The notes beneath the pieces were generated by a model, which had not been told where the DNA came from, did not search any database, and saw only the letters and a program-made list of their open reading frames with translations. Of a stretch of 64,000 nucleotides of DNA, positions 33,693 through 42,348 are shown one piece after another (the stretch's first letter is position 1; every line of letters starts with the position of its first letter). Position numbers and translations under genes: made by a program. Where the stretch lies: the NCBI GenBank assembly GCA_963770545.1, contig CAVYQF010000008.1:248001-312000 (forward strand), written 5' to 3'. The DNA is from RYN-230 sp963770545 (lineage in GTDB: Bacteria > Actinomycetota > Actinomycetes > Streptosporangiales > Streptosporangiaceae).

Positions 33693-34856
33693 TCAAGAGC
33701 CGTTACCGAGTTGACGCGCGGGAGCCAACTGGTGTTCACCGGGCGGCAAAACTCCCAGGCCGGCGGGTTGCCGGGGTTCGGCCGACGGGGCGGCGAGGGG
33801 CCCGGCCGGAGGGGCCGGGGGGAGCTGGCCCGGACGGGGAGCGGGGGCCTGCAGGGAAGCCCGCTCGATGAGTTCCACCGGCGCGACGTAGTCGCCCGGT
33901 GGGACCCGCCCGAGCAGGCGCAGCATCAGGGCCCGGCCCATTTCCCGCCGGTTCAGCCAGATGGTCGCCAGCGGCGGGTCCAGAAGTTCGGAGGTGGCCA
34001 GGTCGTCGTGCCCGACGACGGAGACCCCGGGGCCGATCCGCAGCCCGAGTTCGCGCGCGGCCTTGTAGACCGCGTGCGCGGTGTAGTCGGAGTTGGTGAT
34101 GACCGCGGTCGGCGCGTCCGGGCCAGCCAGCACGGCCCGGGTGGCCTGCTGCACGTCACCGATGGTCAGCGGCGAGTACACCACGGTGGCCCGCAGTCCG
34201 AGCCCCCGGCTCAGCCGCCGGAAGTAGCGCAGCCGGTCCGGGTCCGCCATCAGCCGGCGCGGCGCGCTCAGGAACGCCACCGAGGTGTGCCCCAGCCCGG
34301 CCAGCCGGCGCAGGGGCAACTCGACTGCGGCGGCATTATCCGGGCGGATCCGCGAAACACCGGTGATGCGGGCCGCCGAGGCGTTGAGCGTCACCACCGG
34401 GGTCCCGGGGCGCAGGTCGTGCCAGAGCCGGATGGACTCGCCGGTCCCGACCGGGGCGATGGCCAGGCCAGCCAGCCGCTGCGCGGCCATCTCCTGCAGG
34501 TGCCGGCGCTCACGCTCCAGCGAGTAGCGGGAGTCCAGGACGAGCAGGGTCGCGCCCGCCTCGCCCGCGACCTCTTCGGCGCCGGAGAGCACCTCAAGGA
34601 AGAACGGGTTGGCGAAGTTGCGGACCACGAACCCGTAGGTCGTGGTACGGCCCCGGCGAAGCGCCTGGGCCTGCGGGTTGGCCCGGTAGCCCAGCTGCTC
34701 CGCGACGGCCAGGATGCGACGGCGGGTGTCGTCGGCCACCCCGGGCTGGCCGTTCAGCGCGAAACTCGCCGAAGCCACCGAGACGCCCGCCATCCGGGCC
34801 ACGTCCCGGATGCCCGCGGCGCGCGGTGATCCGTTCTGAGCGGTCGGCATCATCAT
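33693..34856 (-). CDS. LacI family transcriptional regulator
   Basis: The N-terminal helix-turn-helix reads IRDVARMAGVSVASASFALNG followed by the hinge helix region, then a periplasmic-binding-like effector domain (about 70-340). The last 45 residues are a Pro/Ala-rich tail. It lies upstream of and codirectional with the ABC operon, and an operator-like palindrome separates them. It most likely represses the importer until the ligand is bound. Start lies among three consecutive ATG codons, so it is uncertain by two residues. Confidence 0.92.
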   Translation of the reverse strand: MMMPTAQNGSPRAAGIRDVARMAGVSVASASFALNGQPGVADDTRRRILAVAEQLGYRANPQAQALRRGRTTTYGFVVRNFANPFFLEVLSGAEEVAGEAGATLLVLDSRYSLERERRHLQEMAAQRLAGLAIAPVGTGESIRLWHDLRPGTPVVTLNASAARITGVSRIRPDNAAAVELPLRRLAGLGHTSVAFLSAPRRLMADPDRLRYFRRLSRGLGLRATVVYSPLTIGDVQQATRAVLAGPDAPTAVITNSDYTAHAVYKAARELGLRIGPGVSVVGHDDLATSELLDPPLATIWLNRREMGRALMLRLLGRVPPGDYVAPVELIERASLQAPAPRPGQLPPAPPAGPLAAPSAEPRQPAGLGVLPPGEHQLAPARQLGNGS

Positions 34857-35215
34857 TCCTGCGGTCCGCGCTGCGCCGGCCGTCGGCCCGGCGGCTCCGG
34901 GCAGCGCGCGACGATTAGTGCGTTCGGGCCCCGATGACTCCTCACCCTGTACGAGCAGCCCCAGTTAGGCAAGCCGCCCCTCTCCCAGCCGCTCTCCCGC
35001 CCGCGCCATCCGCCGGCCTGGCTGCGCCCACCGGCTCCGGTACACACCGCCCGGCCGGGCCGTCACCCGTCGCCGGGCCTGGGCCGGATTCCGGCCGGTC
35101 GTTTTGTCGGTGGCCGCTGGCAGACTGCCCGCAGACCGCCAGCGCCCCTGGCCCCCGGTCATTCGCCAGACGCGGCCGCGGTGGGTAAGTTCGTTCCACG
35201 AGGACGGGGAGGAGC
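34857..35215. other. Intergenic region between divergent LacI and ECF sigma genes
   Basis: These 359 bases must hold both promoters. A short inverted repeat (CGCTGGC with GCCAGCG, near 35111-35142) is present. A GGGGAGGAG ribosome site precedes the sigma factor GTG. No convincing -10/-35 pair, RNA structure or small gene is seen. Confidence 0.5.
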
Positions 35216-36214
35216 GTGAGCGAGATCGCCGCCACCAGCACTGCCACACATGACCTCGAGACCTACCGGGGCGAGCTGACCGGCTACTGCTACCGGATGC
35301 TCGGGTCGGCGCACGATGCCGACGACGCCGTGCAGGAGGCCATGGTCCGCGCCTGGCAGGCGTTTGACCGGTTCGAGGGCCGGTCCGCGCTGCGCTCGTG
35401 GCTGTACCGGATCGCGACCAACGTCTGCCTGGACATGCTGCGCAGCCGCAAACGCAGGGCCATGCCCATGGACCTGTCCGCCCCGGTGCCATCCAGCACC
35501 GAGCCGGTGGCCACGCGGCCGGACTCAGCCTGGGTCGAGCCGTTTCCCGGTGACGGCCCGGTGCCCCCGGACACCGATCCGGCCGGGCGCGTGGTGCTGC
35601 AGGACAGCATCCGGCTGGCCTTCATCTCGGCCCTGCAGAACCTGCCGCCCCGGCAGCGGGCCGTGCTCATCCTGCGTGAGGTGCTGTGCTGGCAGGCCTC
35701 CGAGGTGGCCGACCTGCTCGGCACCACGGTGGTCTCGGTGAACAGTGCGCTGCAGCGTGCCCGCGCCACCATGGCCGCCAGCGACCAGGCGGACGAGCGG
35801 CCGTCGCCACAGCTAGACGAGGCGGACCAGGATCTGCTCGCCCGGTACGTCAACGCGTTCCAGCGCTACGACATCGACCGGCTCGTCGCGCTCCTGCACG
35901 AGGACGCCAGCATCTCCATGCCGCCGTTTGAGATGTGGATCCGCGGCCGGGACGAGCTGCGCGGCTGGTACACCGGCTGGGGCGGCGGCTGCGAGGGATC
36001 GCGGATGGTCCCCGTCACCGCGAACGCCTCACCCGCGTTCGCGCAGTACAAGCCCGCCAACGACGGGACCCGGCTGGTGCCCTGGTGCATCCAGGTCCCG
36101 GAGGTCTCGGGTGGCCAGATCACTCACATCCATCACTTCATCGCCACCGACAGCCGCCTGTTCGAGCGGTTCGGCCTGCCTCCGTACCTGACTGCTGAGG
36201 ACGCGCACGGCTGA
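35216..36214 (+). CDS. ECF sigma factor with SnoaL-like C-terminal domain (SigG/SigJ-like)
   Basis: Residues 15-90 form sigma region 2 (YCYRMLGSAHDADDAVQEA...) and 135-195 region 4 (LPPRQRAVLILREVL, SEVADLLGTTVVSVNSALQRAR). Residues 205-325 form a SnoaL/NTF2-like domain, the arrangement of large ECF groups that lack a separate anti-sigma factor. In those groups the C-terminal domain controls activity. No anti-sigma gene is adjacent, which agrees. GTG start with a strong GGGGAGGAG site. Targets are unknown. Confidence 0.92.
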   Translation: MSEIAATSTATHDLETYRGELTGYCYRMLGSAHDADDAVQEAMVRAWQAFDRFEGRSALRSWLYRIATNVCLDMLRSRKRRAMPMDLSAPVPSSTEPVATRPDSAWVEPFPGDGPVPPDTDPAGRVVLQDSIRLAFISALQNLPPRQRAVLILREVLCWQASEVADLLGTTVVSVNSALQRARATMAASDQADERPSPQLDEADQDLLARYVNAFQRYDIDRLVALLHEDASISMPPFEMWIRGRDELRGWYTGWGGGCEGSRMVPVTANASPAFAQYKPANDGTRLVPWCIQVPEVSGGQITHIHHFIATDSRLFERFGLPPYLTAEDAHG

Positions 36215-36251
36215 CCGCCGCTCAGGGCCGACCGCCGCTCAGGGCGGGCCG

Positions 36252-36605
36252 TTACCGGTCCGCGGCTTCCCGGGCCGCGGCTTCCTCGACGGTGAGTTCG
36301 GCGGTGGGGTCGGCCTCCAGCCGCGCATCAGGGATCGGCTTCCCGCTCTCCAGCGACCGCCCGTAGGTGCCGTCCGCCAGCCGCTGCTCGGCCCGGTCCA
36401 GCGCGGCCAGCCGGTCGCTCAGGCTCTCCGCGATCGCGTCGTCCATGCCCTGCTGGGTCAGGGACTGCGCGGGATCGGCGACGTCGGTGCCCTTTTCGTC
36501 CTCGCTGCTCCGGTCTTCCCGACCGGCGGCCTCCGTCTCCGCCAGGAGGTGCTGCAGTTCGGCCCGCTTGGCGGCTAGCAGGGCTTGCGCCCGCTCAACG
36601 TCCAC
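36252..36605 (-). CDS. DksA/TraR-like protein without zinc-finger cysteines
   Basis: The 117-residue protein has an N-terminal coiled-coil half and a C-terminal segment YGRSLESGKPIPDARLEADPTAEL, which matches the DksA/TraR finger motif YGxCxxCGxxIxxxRLxxxPxAxxC in spacing. All cysteines are replaced (Ser, Ser, Leu). It cannot bind zinc in the usual way but may still enter the RNA polymerase secondary channel through its coiled coil. Acidic residues (EDEKGTDVAD) lie at the presumed tip. It is convergent with the ECF sigma gene. Confidence 0.8.
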   Translation of the reverse strand: MDVERAQALLAAKRAELQHLLAETEAAGREDRSSEDEKGTDVADPAQSLTQQGMDDAIAESLSDRLAALDRAEQRLADGTYGRSLESGKPIPDARLEADPTAELTVEEAAAREAADR

Positions 36606-36777
36606 CGTGATCTCCCTCGTATGTCGCTGCCGTCAGGTTCAGGCCGCCGGCGTAGAGGCCACCCTATGCCGCCCGACGCTCGCCCGCCGCGTGCCTGTGC
36701 TCATCGCCGCGGCAGTCCTCGTCCCGCCGCGCACCAGTCGGACCTGGTAACCCGCTGGCAGGAGCGCCTGCAACTGC

Positions 36778-38028
36778 TCAAGCAGGCGGCCGCAGCGGGA
36801 GACCGCCCGGCGGAGGCGGGGGACTACCAGACCCAACCAGGAGACCGTCCAGATCCTGCCTGGCAGCTGCCCGGGGCGAGAGACCGCTCGGATCCCAGTC
36901 CGCCCGGACCGGGGGGTCCCCGCCGGGGCCGGACTTCCCCGCCGCCCGGTCCCACCTCTGCTCGATCTGGCCGAAACGCCAGATGGCCAGGGCCACCACC
37001 CAGGTCAGGACGAACACCCCGGCGATCACGAAGCCCGCCTGGTTGATGTTGAAGTCCTCCAGCCAGGCCCACCCGGGGCCGGTCAGGTGCCCGTCCTGGC
37101 CGAGCAGGCCGAGCACCTCCACCAGCCCGATGAACGCGGCCACGAAGACGGACAGCCCGGTAATGGTCAGGTTGTAGTAGACCTTGCGCACCGGGCGGGC
37201 GAAGGCCCAGTCATACGCGAAGTTCATGAAGCAGCCGTCCGCCGTGTCGAGCAGGCTCATCCCGGCGGCAAACAGGATCGGCAGGGACAGCACCGCGTAG
37301 AAAGGCAGCCCGCCGATGACCGCGGTGCCGGCCAGGACGAGCAGCGCCACCTCGGTGGCGGTGTCGAAGCCCAGCCCGAACAGGAAGCCGATCGGGTACA
37401 TCTTCCAGGGCGCGTCGATCCGGCGGGCCAGCGGGCCCAGGATGCGGTTCATCAGGCCGCGCTTGTTCAGCTGCTCTTCCAGGGCGTCGTCGTCGTACTG
37501 GCCGGTCCGCATCCCGCGGAACACCTTGACGATCCCGGCCAGGATCACCACGTTGATCGCCGCGATCAGGAACAGGAAGATCCCGGACACCAGGGTGCCG
37601 ATGATGTTGGTGGTGTACTGGAGGTGCGAGCTGGAGTTCCTGACCTGCTCGTTCAGGGCGCGGATGCCAAGGTTCAGCGCCAGGGCCAGGATGAACACCA
37701 CGCTGGAATGACCCAGCGAGAAGAAGAAGCCGACCGACAGGGGCCGCTTGCCGTCGCTGACCAGCTTGCGGGTCGTGTTGTCGATGGCGGCGATGTGGTC
37801 GGCGTCGAACGCATGCCGCATGCCGAGCGTGTAGGCCAGGATCCCGGTGGTGAAGCCGAACGTCTCGGTCTTGCTGATGTGGAAGTGCCCGCTGACCGCG
37901 ACGGCGAGCATCACCCAGCCCGCGACGTTCAGCCCGGCCACGGTGAGCACCATCGCCCCGGCCCGGCCCCACTCCTGCGGGGTCAGCCCATCGCGGATCC
38001 TGGCCAGCCGGGCGCGCGGATCAGCCAT
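36778..38028 (-). CDS. NiCoT family nickel/cobalt permease
   Basis: High-affinity uptake of Ni2+ or Co2+ across the cytoplasmic membrane. The family signature HX4DH occurs in RHAFDADHIAAIDN (His72, Asp77, His78), with a second motif LGHSSVVF and LGFDTATEVALL. Eight helices and 416 residues, with a Pro-rich C-terminal tail. A Nur-type operator lies 46-62 bases upstream, so nickel is the more likely ion, though cobalt supply for the cobalamin genes in this window is possible. Confidence 0.92.
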   Translation of the reverse strand: MADPRARLARIRDGLTPQEWGRAGAMVLTVAGLNVAGWVMLAVAVSGHFHISKTETFGFTTGILAYTLGMRHAFDADHIAAIDNTTRKLVSDGKRPLSVGFFFSLGHSSVVFILALALNLGIRALNEQVRNSSSHLQYTTNIIGTLVSGIFLFLIAAINVVILAGIVKVFRGMRTGQYDDDALEEQLNKRGLMNRILGPLARRIDAPWKMYPIGFLFGLGFDTATEVALLVLAGTAVIGGLPFYAVLSLPILFAAGMSLLDTADGCFMNFAYDWAFARPVRKVYYNLTITGLSVFVAAFIGLVEVLGLLGQDGHLTGPGWAWLEDFNINQAGFVIAGVFVLTWVVALAIWRFGQIEQRWDRAAGKSGPGGDPPVRADWDPSGLSPRAAARQDLDGLLVGSGSPPPPPGGLPLRPPA

Positions 38029-38073
38029 GGGGCCACCTTCCTGCGGGAGGACGTCGCACCAGACTAGGGCTTA

Positions 38074-38090
38074 CTGCAATTTACTTGCAA
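38074..38090. promoter_or_regulatory. Nur box-like operator upstream of NiCoT
   Basis: CTGCAA-TTTAC-TTGCAA is an inverted repeat with a 5-base spacer, equal to the Nur (nickel-responsive Fur family) consensus tTGCaa-N5-ttGCAA known from Streptomyces coelicolor at all but one end base. It is centred about 54 bases upstream of the NiCoT start, in the AT-richest part of the spacer, where repression is expected. Confidence 0.7.
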
Positions 38091-38183
38091 CAACGAACGG
38101 CAGGTAGCTGCAGGCTGGTGGTAGGACGTCCGGGCAGAATCTGCGGTCTCTGGTGGTCACCGGCGGCCCGGTCAGGCGGCCGG

Positions 38184-38630
38184 TCAGGAGGTGTGTGCGG
38201 CCTGCTGCTCCTGGATCCGCCGCTTGATGCGGGCCAGCATGGCCGCCATCCCGCGCAGCCGCAACGGGCTGACCAGGTCGGACAGGCCCAGCTGGCTGGT
38301 GAACTCGGCCGGCGTGGCCAGGATCTCCGCCGCGCTCAGCCCATCCAGCGCGGTCGCCAGGATGCCCGCGAACCCGCGGGTGGTGGGTGCTTCCCTCGGG
38401 GCGTCGAAGAACAGGTGCGCGGTGCCGTCCTCGGCCACCTCGACCGCGAGGAACAGCGGGGACTGGCACTCCGGGACCGGCTCCAGCAGGTCGCGGTGCT
38501 CCGCGTAGCGGGCTGGGAGGGGCGGGAGTTCTTCGGAGAACTCCAGCAGCAGCTGGAGCTTGTCCTGGCCGGGGACCGCGCCGAACTCGTCGACGATGTC
38601 CTGCAGCCGCGGGTTGAGGATGGCCGTCAC
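38184..38630 (-). CDS. SufE family sulfur acceptor protein
   Basis: Accepts persulfide sulfur from a cysteine desulfurase. The conserved active-site Cys55 is in PVPECQSPLFL, followed by DGTAHLFFDAPREAPTTRGFAGIL. 148 residues, normal length. The GTG at 38630 overlaps the stop of the rhodanese gene (GTGA), so both proteins are made together and probably act in one sulfur-transfer route. No suf operon is adjacent. Confidence 0.92.
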   Translation of the reverse strand: MTAILNPRLQDIVDEFGAVPGQDKLQLLLEFSEELPPLPARYAEHRDLLEPVPECQSPLFLAVEVAEDGTAHLFFDAPREAPTTRGFAGILATALDGLSAAEILATPAEFTSQLGLSDLVSPLRLRGMAAMLARIKRRIQEQQAAHTS

Positions 38631-39508
38631 GGTTTGTCTCCCTGGGTGATCGGGACGCGGACGCTGTTGCCCCATTCGGTCCAGGAGCCGTCGTAGTTGC
38701 GCACCGTGGGATAGCCGAGCAGGTGGTGCAGGACGAACCAGGTGTGGCTGGACCGCTCGCCGATCCGGCAGTACACGATCACGTCGTCGGCGGGGCTCAG
38801 CCCGGCCTCACCGCCGTAGATGGCCTCAAGTTCCTGGCGCGGCCGGAACGTGGCGTCCTCGGCGGCGGCGCGAGCCCACGGAACGTTCTTGGCCCCGGGG
38901 ATGTGCCCGCCGCGCAGCGCGCCCTCCTGCGGATAGTCGGGCATGTGCAGCAGTTCGCCGCTGTACTCGCCAGGGGAGCGTACGTCGATCATGGGCTGGC
39001 CGAGATGCGCCCGGACGTCCTCGCGGAACGCGCGGATCGGGGCGTCATCCCGCTCGACCACCGGGTAGTCGGTCCGGGGCCGCTCCGGTGTCTGCGTGCT
39101 CAGCGGCCGGTCCTCCGCGATCCACTTCGCCCGGCCGCCGTCCAGCAGGCGGACGTCCGGATGGCCGAACAGCGTCGCGACCCAGAGCGCGTATGCGGCC
39201 CACCAGTTGTTCCGGTCTCCGTAGAGCACGAGCGTGGTGTCCCGGGCGATGCCCTTCTCCGACATCAGCCGGGCGAACCCCGCACCGTCCACGTAGTCGC
39301 GGGTGACCGGGTCGTTCAGTTCGGTATGCCAGTCCAGCTTGACCGCACCCGGGATGTGGCCCGTCTCGTAGAGCAGCACGTCCTCGTCAGATTCGGCGAC
39401 CACGAGCCCGGGATCGTCAAGATGCTCGGCCAGCCACTCGGTGCTGACCAGCATTTCTGGCCGGGCATACTCGCCGAACTTGGGTGTGGCGTCATACGGC
39501 AGCGTCAT
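38627..39508 (-). CDS. Sulfurtransferase (tandem rhodanese, SseA-like)
   Basis: Two rhodanese domains. The C-terminal domain has the active loop CRIGERSSHTW with Cys247; the N-terminal domain has YGDRNNWWAA at the matching place and is inactive, as usual. It moves sulfur from thiosulfate or 3-mercaptopyruvate to a thiol acceptor. The ATG at 39508 (GGTGAGGG upstream) is preferred over two earlier in-frame starts. It is coupled with SufE. Confidence 0.92.
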   Translation of the reverse strand: MTLPYDATPKFGEYARPEMLVSTEWLAEHLDDPGLVVAESDEDVLLYETGHIPGAVKLDWHTELNDPVTRDYVDGAGFARLMSEKGIARDTTLVLYGDRNNWWAAYALWVATLFGHPDVRLLDGGRAKWIAEDRPLSTQTPERPRTDYPVVERDDAPIRAFREDVRAHLGQPMIDVRSPGEYSGELLHMPDYPQEGALRGGHIPGAKNVPWARAAAEDATFRPRQELEAIYGGEAGLSPADDVIVYCRIGERSSHTWFVLHHLLGYPTVRNYDGSWTEWGNSVRVPITQGDKP

Positions 39509-39586
39509 GAATACCCTCACCTTCATCGCCGGTCCGCGGGGTGGTCGCGCCAGAGCGCCAGAGGCGGACACTACCCCTGCTGAGAG

Positions 39587-40933
39587 TCAACGCGGTGACC
39601 CGGCCGGCCCTTCCCCAGCCTGGCAGTCGGCCAGGAGTTCGCGGGCGGCCCGGGCGCCGGAGGCGAGGGCGCCCTGCACCGAGCCGGTCGCGCGATGATC
39701 GCCGCACACGTACCGGCGCAGCCCGCCCCGGCCAATGCTGCCCCGGCCGGCACCCCCCGCGCGCGTGCTGCCCGCGCCCGGGCCATCCTGGGTGACCCGG
39801 CACGGCAGGCTGAGCCGCAGTGGTGCGGGCATGGCGGGCAGGGCCCCGTCGATGGTGTAGCTGGCCAGGTGCTCCCAGTCGGCCGTGCTGGTCTCGTACA
39901 GCTCCGCGAGCCTGGCCCGCACAGCCGGCTCGCGGTCCGCGCCGCCGCCCCCGAGCACCGACGTGGAGATGAGCGGCCGGCCGCCCGCGTAACCCGGGCT
40001 CACCTCGGACAGAACGCAGGTGTTGAGGATCTCGCCGTCGGTGTCGACCAGCAGAGTCGGCTCCGCGAGCGGGCTGGCCGGGGCCGCGTGATACACCGTG
40101 GTGACGGTGCGGGTGTCCGGGACGAGCAGCCCGGGCAGCAGGGCTGCGGCCGCGGCGCCCCCGGTGGCCACCACCACCGCGTCGCCGCGGATCTCGCGGC
40201 CGTCGGCCAGCAGCACGCCCTCGCTGGTGAGCGTGCGGACCGGGGTTTCCAGCTGGACCGTGCCGGGCGGCAGCGCCGCGGCCAATTGCTCGGGGACCGC
40301 CTGGATACCGCGGCGGGGCAGGCACAGCGTCCCACGCAGCATGCTCCGCCAGACCAGATGAAAGAAGCGGCCCGAGGTTTCCAGCTGATCCTCCAGGAAT
40401 ACCCCGGCCAGAAACGGCCGGAACAGGAGTTCGATCAGCTCGCCGGGGATCCGCGCGTCGGCCAGGGTGGCCAGCGTGCTCTGGTCCGGCCCGTGCTTCA
40501 GCAGCCGGGCCGGGAGCAGCATGTCACGGGCGCTCAGCGCGGCCAGCGCGGCCAGGCCCGCCGGCCCGGCCAGGCGGCCGCGGACCAGATCACCCTGGTC
40601 ACCCGGGCGCCGGGTGGGATCGGCGAACCTCAGCCGCCCGGCCCCGGTGTGCAGCAGCATCCCGGGCGTGAACGGGGACAGTTGCAGGGCGCGCAGGTCC
40701 AGCCGGCGCTGCACCTGCGGGTAGGAGGTGTTGAAGACCTGGAAGCCCCGGTCCAGCAGGAAGCTCTCCTGGCGGCCCCTGGCCACACGATCGGTGCGCA
40801 TCCGGCCGCCCACCCCGTCCGCGCACTCCAGGACCGTGACCGACGCCCCCGCGGCGGCCAGGTCGGCCGCGCAGGCCAGGCCGGCCAGCCCGGCGCCGAC
40901 GATGATGACGTTCAGCGTGCTGATGCTGGACAT
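39587..40933 (-). CDS. FAD-dependent amine-oxidase-like oxidoreductase
   Basis: The N-terminal dinucleotide motif VIIVGAGLAGLACAADLAAAG and the GGRMRTDR arginine motif place it in the amine oxidase/phytoene desaturase/protoporphyrinogen oxidase superfamily. The C-terminal FAD contact is YVCGDHRATGSVQGALASG. The middle contains FRPFLAGVFLEDQL, common to actinobacterial homologues. Substrate is unknown. A Gly/Arg-rich repeat insert lies just before the last motif. It is codirectional with the sulfurtransferase but separated by 78 bases. Confidence 0.88.
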   Translation of the reverse strand: MSSISTLNVIIVGAGLAGLACAADLAAAGASVTVLECADGVGGRMRTDRVARGRQESFLLDRGFQVFNTSYPQVQRRLDLRALQLSPFTPGMLLHTGAGRLRFADPTRRPGDQGDLVRGRLAGPAGLAALAALSARDMLLPARLLKHGPDQSTLATLADARIPGELIELLFRPFLAGVFLEDQLETSGRFFHLVWRSMLRGTLCLPRRGIQAVPEQLAAALPPGTVQLETPVRTLTSEGVLLADGREIRGDAVVVATGGAAAAALLPGLLVPDTRTVTTVYHAAPASPLAEPTLLVDTDGEILNTCVLSEVSPGYAGGRPLISTSVLGGGGADREPAVRARLAELYETSTADWEHLASYTIDGALPAMPAPLRLSLPCRVTQDGPGAGSTRAGGAGRGSIGRGGLRRYVCGDHRATGSVQGALASGARAARELLADCQAGEGPAGSPR

Positions 40934-41009
40934 GCAGGCTGCCTCCCGTTAGCCGCTGAGCTCGCGTGCCCTGTATTCGGCCGGGAGTGCCTTCGTGGTG
41001 GCGGCCCGG

Positions 41010-42218
41010 TTAACGCAGCCCGGCCCATTCCGGGCTGGCGCCGGCGGTGTAGATCTCCGCCCCGCCGATGAACGCGCGCTCGACCCGGCTCAGCACGTCC
41101 AGCGGATCGCCGGACCAGATGACCAGGTCCGCGTCCTTGCCGGGCTCGAGGGAACCGAGCCGGTCGTCGATGCCCGCGATCCGCGCGGGGTGGATGGTCA
41201 GGGCCCGGACCGCGGTCGCCCAGGCCAGGCCCTCCTTCACGGCCAGGGCCGCCTGGTAGGGGAGGAAGTTGATCGGCACCACCGGGTGGTCCGTGGTCAG
41301 CGCGAACGTCACGCCGGCCCGGTCGAGCAGGCCCGGGTTGGCCAGCGAGCGGTTCCGCACCTCCACCTTGGACCGGCTGGTCAGCAGCGGGCCGAGGACC
41401 ACCGGGATGCCCTTGGCCGCGATGATGTCGGCCAGCAGGTGCGCCTCGGTGCCGTGGTCGATCACCAGGTCGTAGCCGAACTCCTCGGCGATCCGCATGG
41501 CGGTGGCGATGTCGTCGGCGCGATGGCAGTGCTGCCGCCACGGGATCTCCCGGCGGAGTACCCGGCCGAGCGCCTCCAGCTTCAGGTCCCGGCTGACCGG
41601 GCCGCGCTCGCCTTCCGGCTTGCGCTGCTCGCTTTCCAGCTTGCTCAGGTAGTTGCCCGCTTCCACCAGGGCGCTGCGGATCACCGCGGCCGTGCCGAGC
41701 CGGGTGCTCGGGGTCTTGTGCTGCTCGCCGTAGACCCGCTTGGGGTTCTCGCCGAGGGCGGACTTCATCCCGGACGGCTGGCGCAGCACCATCTCATCGA
41801 CGGTCCGCCCCCAGCACTTGACGGCGACCGTCTGCCCGCCGATGGGGTTGCCGGACCCCGGGTTGATGTTCACGGCCAGCACGCCGCCGCTGATCGCGTC
41901 GCGGAAGCCGAGGTCAGCGGGATTGATCGCGTCGAGCGCGCGGACCTGCGCGGTCACCGGGTCGGTCAGCTCGTTGGTGTCCGATCCGGCCCAGCCCTCG
42001 CCCTCTTCGTGCACGCCCACGTGGCCGTGAGCCTCGATGAACCCGGGCAGCACCCAGCGGCCCGCCGCGTCGATGACCCGGACCCCCGGGGGAACGGCGA
42101 GATCAGTGCCGACCGCGGTGATCCGGCCCGCCTCGGCCAGCACCGTCCCGCCGTCGATCGGATCCCCGGTGACTGGCACCACCCGTGCCCCGACGATCGC
42201 CACCGACTCGCCAGTCAT
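41010..42218 (-). CDS. Amidohydrolase family protein
   Basis: Metal-dependent hydrolase with a TIM barrel. HGHVG (GFIEAHGHVG) gives the first two metal ligands; later candidates are QHCHR, VIDHGTEAH and TTDHPV, fitting the imidazolonepropionase-like group. The C-terminal GSLEPGKDADLVIWSGDPLD is typical. The ATG at 42218 has GAGGAGG upstream; an earlier in-frame start is unlikely. It diverges from the LysR regulator, whose operator-like repeat lies between them, so LysR may control it. Confidence 0.9.
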   Translation of the reverse strand: MTGESVAIVGARVVPVTGDPIDGGTVLAEAGRITAVGTDLAVPPGVRVIDAAGRWVLPGFIEAHGHVGVHEEGEGWAGSDTNELTDPVTAQVRALDAINPADLGFRDAISGGVLAVNINPGSGNPIGGQTVAVKCWGRTVDEMVLRQPSGMKSALGENPKRVYGEQHKTPSTRLGTAAVIRSALVEAGNYLSKLESEQRKPEGERGPVSRDLKLEALGRVLRREIPWRQHCHRADDIATAMRIAEEFGYDLVIDHGTEAHLLADIIAAKGIPVVLGPLLTSRSKVEVRNRSLANPGLLDRAGVTFALTTDHPVVPINFLPYQAALAVKEGLAWATAVRALTIHPARIAGIDDRLGSLEPGKDADLVIWSGDPLDVLSRVERAFIGGAEIYTAGASPEWAGLR

Positions 42219-42325
42219 CCCGCCGCCTCCTCGCCTGCGTGGTCCGCTCCGGGTCCTCACTTTATTCCGGCCCAATTTGGGGCCAGGTGACCGGCGGGTT
42301 TTCGTTGCGGAATAGAAAGCGTTTT

Positions 42326-42348
42326 ATCCATGACCTACGGTCATGGAT
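42326..42348. promoter_or_regulatory. Perfect 10-bp inverted repeat at the LysR start
   Basis: ATCCATGACC and GGTCATGGAT are separated by three bases and overlap the presumed ATG of the LysR gene. A 23-bp dyad at this place between divergent genes suits autoregulation by the LysR product, although the arms are partly made of the MDMD-coding sequence. Confidence 0.5.

Noticed and set aside
36215..36250. 17-bp direct duplication (CCGCCGCTCAGGGC) after the ECF sigma gene
   Set aside because: Only two copies, no dyad and no evident role; treated as slippage.
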